Below the pieces are notes generated by a model. It was not told where the DNA came from, searched no databases, and saw nothing but the letters and a program-made list of their open reading frames with translations. Both the position numbers and the translations under genes were made by a program. Source: Epiperipatus broadwayi (taxonomy: Eukaryota; Onychophora; Udeonychophora; Euonychophora; Peripatidae). From it: a stretch of DNA of 64,000 nt. This document shows, piece by piece, positions 61,377 to 64,000 of this stretch; the first letter of the stretch is position 1, and every line of letters starts with the position of its first letter. The DNA is taken from positions 14,745,000 to 14,808,999 of the forward strand of contig JAQFVV010012404.1 in assembly GCA_028023455.1 (NCBI GenBank), given 5' to 3'.

Positions 61377-63872
61377 ATGAGTAAAAGTAATATGGAATCA
61401 AAAACTAAGAAAAAACTATCCGGTGCACAAAATCGTAAACGCCAAGCTGAAAAAATAGCAAACATTAAAAAACAAAGTGGATCACTTAATAAATATCTTA
61501 AAATATCAACTGCTTCTGAAATAGCTTATACTCAACAAGAACCAGAACCGTGCACATCATCTAGATCACAGGGAACTGTTGAAAATATTGAACAAGATTT
61601 TAGTAAGAAACAGTTAAGTGACAACAAAGTCATTGTGCCAATATCATATCAAATGTGTACAAATTTAGAAGATCCAGCTGAATGGAATAAAATCGATGAC
61701 AAACTACATGTTATTTTAGTAGAAATGGGGCCTGTTCAAAAGAAAGATATTATATATCCGAACGATGTACATGGCCGTAAATTTTCTGATGTATATTATA
61801 ATAGAAAAATGGAAAACGGAGAAGTAGTTTTTCGAAAATGGCTTATTTATTCCGAAATTTTGAACTCTGTGTTTTGCTTTTGTTGCAAAGTTTTTGGATC
61901 TACTGAATCTAGCCTCATAGAAGGATACAATAATTGGAGAAATTTAAGTACAACTTTACACAGACATGAAACTAGTATGGCTCACATGAAAAGTTTATTG
62001 AATTGGAATGAACTTGAGAAAAGATTAAAAAACAAAATTACTATTGATTGTCAATCTCAAAATTTATATGAAATGGAAAAGAAACATTGGAGGAGTGTTT
62101 TGGAACGGCTGATTGAAATTATCAAATTCCTTGGTAGTCAAAATTTAGCATTTCGCGGATCATCTGATAAATTATACGAAAAAAATAACGGAAATTTTTT
62201 AAAATTAATTGAATTATTTGCGAAGTTTGATCCCGTTATGGAAAATCATGTTGAGAGGGCCCTAGATCAAAACAATAGAGTACATTATTTGAGCAAAGAT
62301 AGCCAAAATGAATTATTGGAAATTTTAAGTACAGCAATTAGGGAAACAATTTTATTATCGATAAAGAAATCCAAATATTATTCTATTATTTTAGATTGTA
62401 CACCAGATGCAAGTAAAACTGAACAAATGACCATAATTATTCGCTTCGTTTTTTGTAATAATGGAACGGTTAAAATTAGAGAAAACTTTTTAGGTTTCAT
62501 AGATATAACAGATTCCACTGGACGAGGTTTATGTACAACAATAATTGAACAACTGGAAAAATGGAAGATTCCCATTGAAGACATGCGTGGTCAAGGGTAT
62601 GATAATGGGGCCAACATGAAAGGCAAAAAGGCTGGACTTCAAAATTTGATTTTAACCAAAAACCCTCGTGCATTTTACGTACCATGTGCTGCTCATTCTT
62701 TAAACTTAATCATAAACGATGCCGCCAAAGTCAATGTAGATACAATTGGTTTTTTTGCAATTGTTCAAAAAATATACAATTTTTTTTCATCATCTTATAA
62801 ACGGTGGTCAATCCTTTTAAAATTTATTAAAACTTTAACTCTAAAACAACCATCAGAAACACGATGGGAAAGCAGAATTGATGCAATCCGGCCTCTACGG
62901 TATCAGTTGGGTGAAATTTATGATGCACTCTATGAAATAATGAACAACGAATCTTTTAATAGAGAAATTCAACATGAAGCTCAATCACTCTGCACTAACC
63001 TTAAGGATTACAAATTTATTTGTTCTTTAATAATTTGGCATGATATATTAAATAGAATAAATCCTGTCAGTAAAATGCTCCAAAATGTAAATATGAATGC
63101 TTCACTTGCTTTAGAATCGATCGCAAATCTAAATAAATTTTTACGAGAATATCGATCAGATTCAAATTTCAAAAACATTCTCAAAATTGCAGATGAACTT
63201 AGCGAAGAGGTTGATGGAGAGAAAGAATTTAAAACTGCCAAAGAAGTTCGACAACGGAAAAAAACTCGTCAATTTGATTACGAGCATCAGGACGAAACAC
63301 CTCAAATACCTGAAGAAAAATTTAAAATAAACATGTTTTTTACACTTTTAGATGTAGCGATTAATTCTTTAACAGAACGCTTTGAACTCCTCGAAGCATG
63401 TTATAATAATTTCAATTTTCTATATAAAATATCAGAAATTAATAAGAGCGAGTTACAAGCAAAATGCAAAGATTTAGAAAATATTTTGAAATTTGATAAC
63501 AGTAAAGATATTAATGCTACAGATTTATTCGACGAATTATGTGCTTTTCGAGATATTTTTCAAAAGGATTTTTTAAATTCTCAAAACCCTTTCGAAACAC
63601 TTAATTTTATAGTTTCTAATAATTTATCTATGCCAAACTTATCAATAGCTTTAAGAATATTATTAACATTACCTGTTAGTGTTGCAAGCGGTGAACGCTC
63701 TTTTTCTAAGTTAAAATTAATTAAAACTTACTTGAGAACAACTATGTCACAAAAACGGCTTGTTAATTTGGCATTAATTGCTATTGAAAATGATATTTGT
63801 GCAGAACTGGAAATAAATACAATCATATCAAGGTTTATTAATATGAAGTCAAGGAGTATAAAATTATTATAA
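61377..63872 (+). CDS. hAT-family transposase (ZMYM1-like, TTF zinc finger, DUF4371, hAT C-terminal)
   Basis: A single uninterrupted frame of about 831 residues. The first in-frame ATG is at 61377; a second (MESK) lies 5 codons on. The N-terminus is basic. Residues about 150-207 form a TTF-type/BED-like finger: FRKWL, then FCFCC, then HRHETSMAH. Residues about 215-450 match the RNase-H-like first half (DUF4371): ILDCTPD carries the first catalytic Asp (about 340) and GQGYDNGANMKG the second (about 409). PCAAHSLNL (about 436-444) and ETRWESR (about 494-500) are also conserved. The C-terminal dimerisation domain, about 750-810, has LPVSVASGERSFSKLK and LRTTMSQKRLVNLA. The family cuts and pastes DNA and leaves 8-bp duplications. 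No stop, frameshift or missing key residue is seen. A domesticated host gene is the alternative, but the hAT terminus upstream favours a transposon. Confidence 0.92.
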   Translation: MSKSNMESKTKKKLSGAQNRKRQAEKIANIKKQSGSLNKYLKISTASEIAYTQQEPEPCTSSRSQGTVENIEQDFSKKQLSDNKVIVPISYQMCTNLEDPAEWNKIDDKLHVILVEMGPVQKKDIIYPNDVHGRKFSDVYYNRKMENGEVVFRKWLIYSEILNSVFCFCCKVFGSTESSLIEGYNNWRNLSTTLHRHETSMAHMKSLLNWNELEKRLKNKITIDCQSQNLYEMEKKHWRSVLERLIEIIKFLGSQNLAFRGSSDKLYEKNNGNFLKLIELFAKFDPVMENHVERALDQNNRVHYLSKDSQNELLEILSTAIRETILLSIKKSKYYSIILDCTPDASKTEQMTIIIRFVFCNNGTVKIRENFLGFIDITDSTGRGLCTTIIEQLEKWKIPIEDMRGQGYDNGANMKGKKAGLQNLILTKNPRAFYVPCAAHSLNLIINDAAKVNVDTIGFFAIVQKIYNFFSSSYKRWSILLKFIKTLTLKQPSETRWESRIDAIRPLRYQLGEIYDALYEIMNNESFNREIQHEAQSLCTNLKDYKFICSLIIWHDILNRINPVSKMLQNVNMNASLALESIANLNKFLREYRSDSNFKNILKIADELSEEVDGEKEFKTAKEVRQRKKTRQFDYEHQDETPQIPEEKFKINMFFTLLDVAINSLTERFELLEACYNNFNFLYKISEINKSELQAKCKDLENILKFDNSKDINATDLFDELCAFRDIFQKDFLNSQNPFETLNFIVSNNLSMPNLSIALRILLTLPVSVASGERSFSKLKLIKTYLRTTMSQKRLVNLALIAIENDICAELEINTIISRFINMKSRSIKLL

Positions 63873-64000
63873 TTATAACATGTTTTGTAATGCATTTACT
63901 TTTTTAACTGTATTTTCTTTTTTTTTAATATTAAAAATTATTTATTTACATTGCCTTGTTTGTTTCCCTTAGAAAGATTTTGTACACTAATATTTATAAC
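63873..64000 (+). other. 3' region of the hAT element (partial)
   Basis: AT-rich sequence after the transposase stop. No AATAAA and no right terminal repeat are seen before the window ends. Confidence 0.5.

Larger units (their letters stand above)
60170..64000 (+). mobile_element. Autonomous hAT transposon, 3' end outside the window
   Basis: The left terminus reads CAGGGCCGGCGGAAGCGGGC, the CAGGGxCGG start seen on many animal hAT elements. It lies about 1.2 kb upstream of an uninterrupted hAT transposase in the same orientation. The first 120 bp are GC-rich, in sharp contrast with the flanks, and carry subterminal repeats. The 130 bp after the transposase stop show no matching right terminus, so the element runs off the window. 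An intact ORF together with a preserved terminus suggests a young, possibly active copy. Confidence 0.75.

Noticed and set aside
62378-63241. Minus-strand open frames of 62-77 codons inside the hAT transposase
   Set aside because: They lie antisense to a well-supported coding sequence and show no domain.

Overview
This window is AT-rich (roughly 70-75% A+T by eye) eukaryotic DNA, almost certainly from an invertebrate animal. It is built from retrotransposons, DNA transposons, MITE-like elements, tRNA-derived SINEs and simple repeats, with no dense host genes. There are no operons, bacterial ribosome-binding sites, rRNA genes or CRISPR arrays. The repeat types (an RTE-like LINE, a LINE with a PHD/SGNH-esterase first ORF, a jockey/CR1-like LINE, TTAA-flanked piggyBac-like elements, a hAT transposase and a 3-kb LTR) occur together in cnidarians, molluscs, chelicerates and some insects; I cannot resolve the phylum.

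Layout. 1-4.4 kb: old sequence with a decayed LINE ORF1 near 1.0-1.7 kb. 4.5-6.6 kb: a four-copy 118-bp tandem repeat, then a 0.9-kb almost pure polypyrimidine tract. 7.5-10.1 kb: a decayed RTE-like LINE on the plus strand. 10.4-11.4 kb: three copies of a dispersed repeat in direct and inverted arrangement. 12.5-20.1 kb: a second LINE (PHD-like finger, SGNH esterase, endonuclease, reverse transcriptase). It is split by a 2,993-bp insertion with TG...CA ends and a 4-bp target duplication (a long solo-LTR candidate), and again by a 75-bp insertion with a 13-bp target duplication. 20-32 kb: SINE candidates, a 0.3-kb MITE, a decayed A-rich tandem array, a 1.2-kb TIR element and a SINE. 32.5-34.8 kb: a GC-richer block that looks like a promoter and 5' exon, then a piggyBac-like element. 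40-41.3 kb: short tandem duplications, then a small candidate coding exon with good splice signals. 42.2-54.8 kb: another copy of the 10.4-kb repeat, a tRNA-derived SINE, foldback elements, a second piggyBac-like element and a TTA/TAA microsatellite. 54.8-57.1 kb: a decayed jockey/CR1-like LINE on the minus strand. 60.17 kb to the end: a hAT element with its 5' terminus, subterminal repeats and an uninterrupted transposase of about 831 codons; its 3' end lies beyond the window.

The only convincing intact gene is the hAT transposase. Two exon-like segments (32.5-32.84 kb and 41.13-41.22 kb, both plus strand) raise the possibility that the window is the 5' part and giant introns of a host gene; this is inference. 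The most interesting object is the long LTR-like insertion. It carries its own TATA box and an 84-codon ORF with a Cys/His pattern, and its edges are defined by the LINE it broke.
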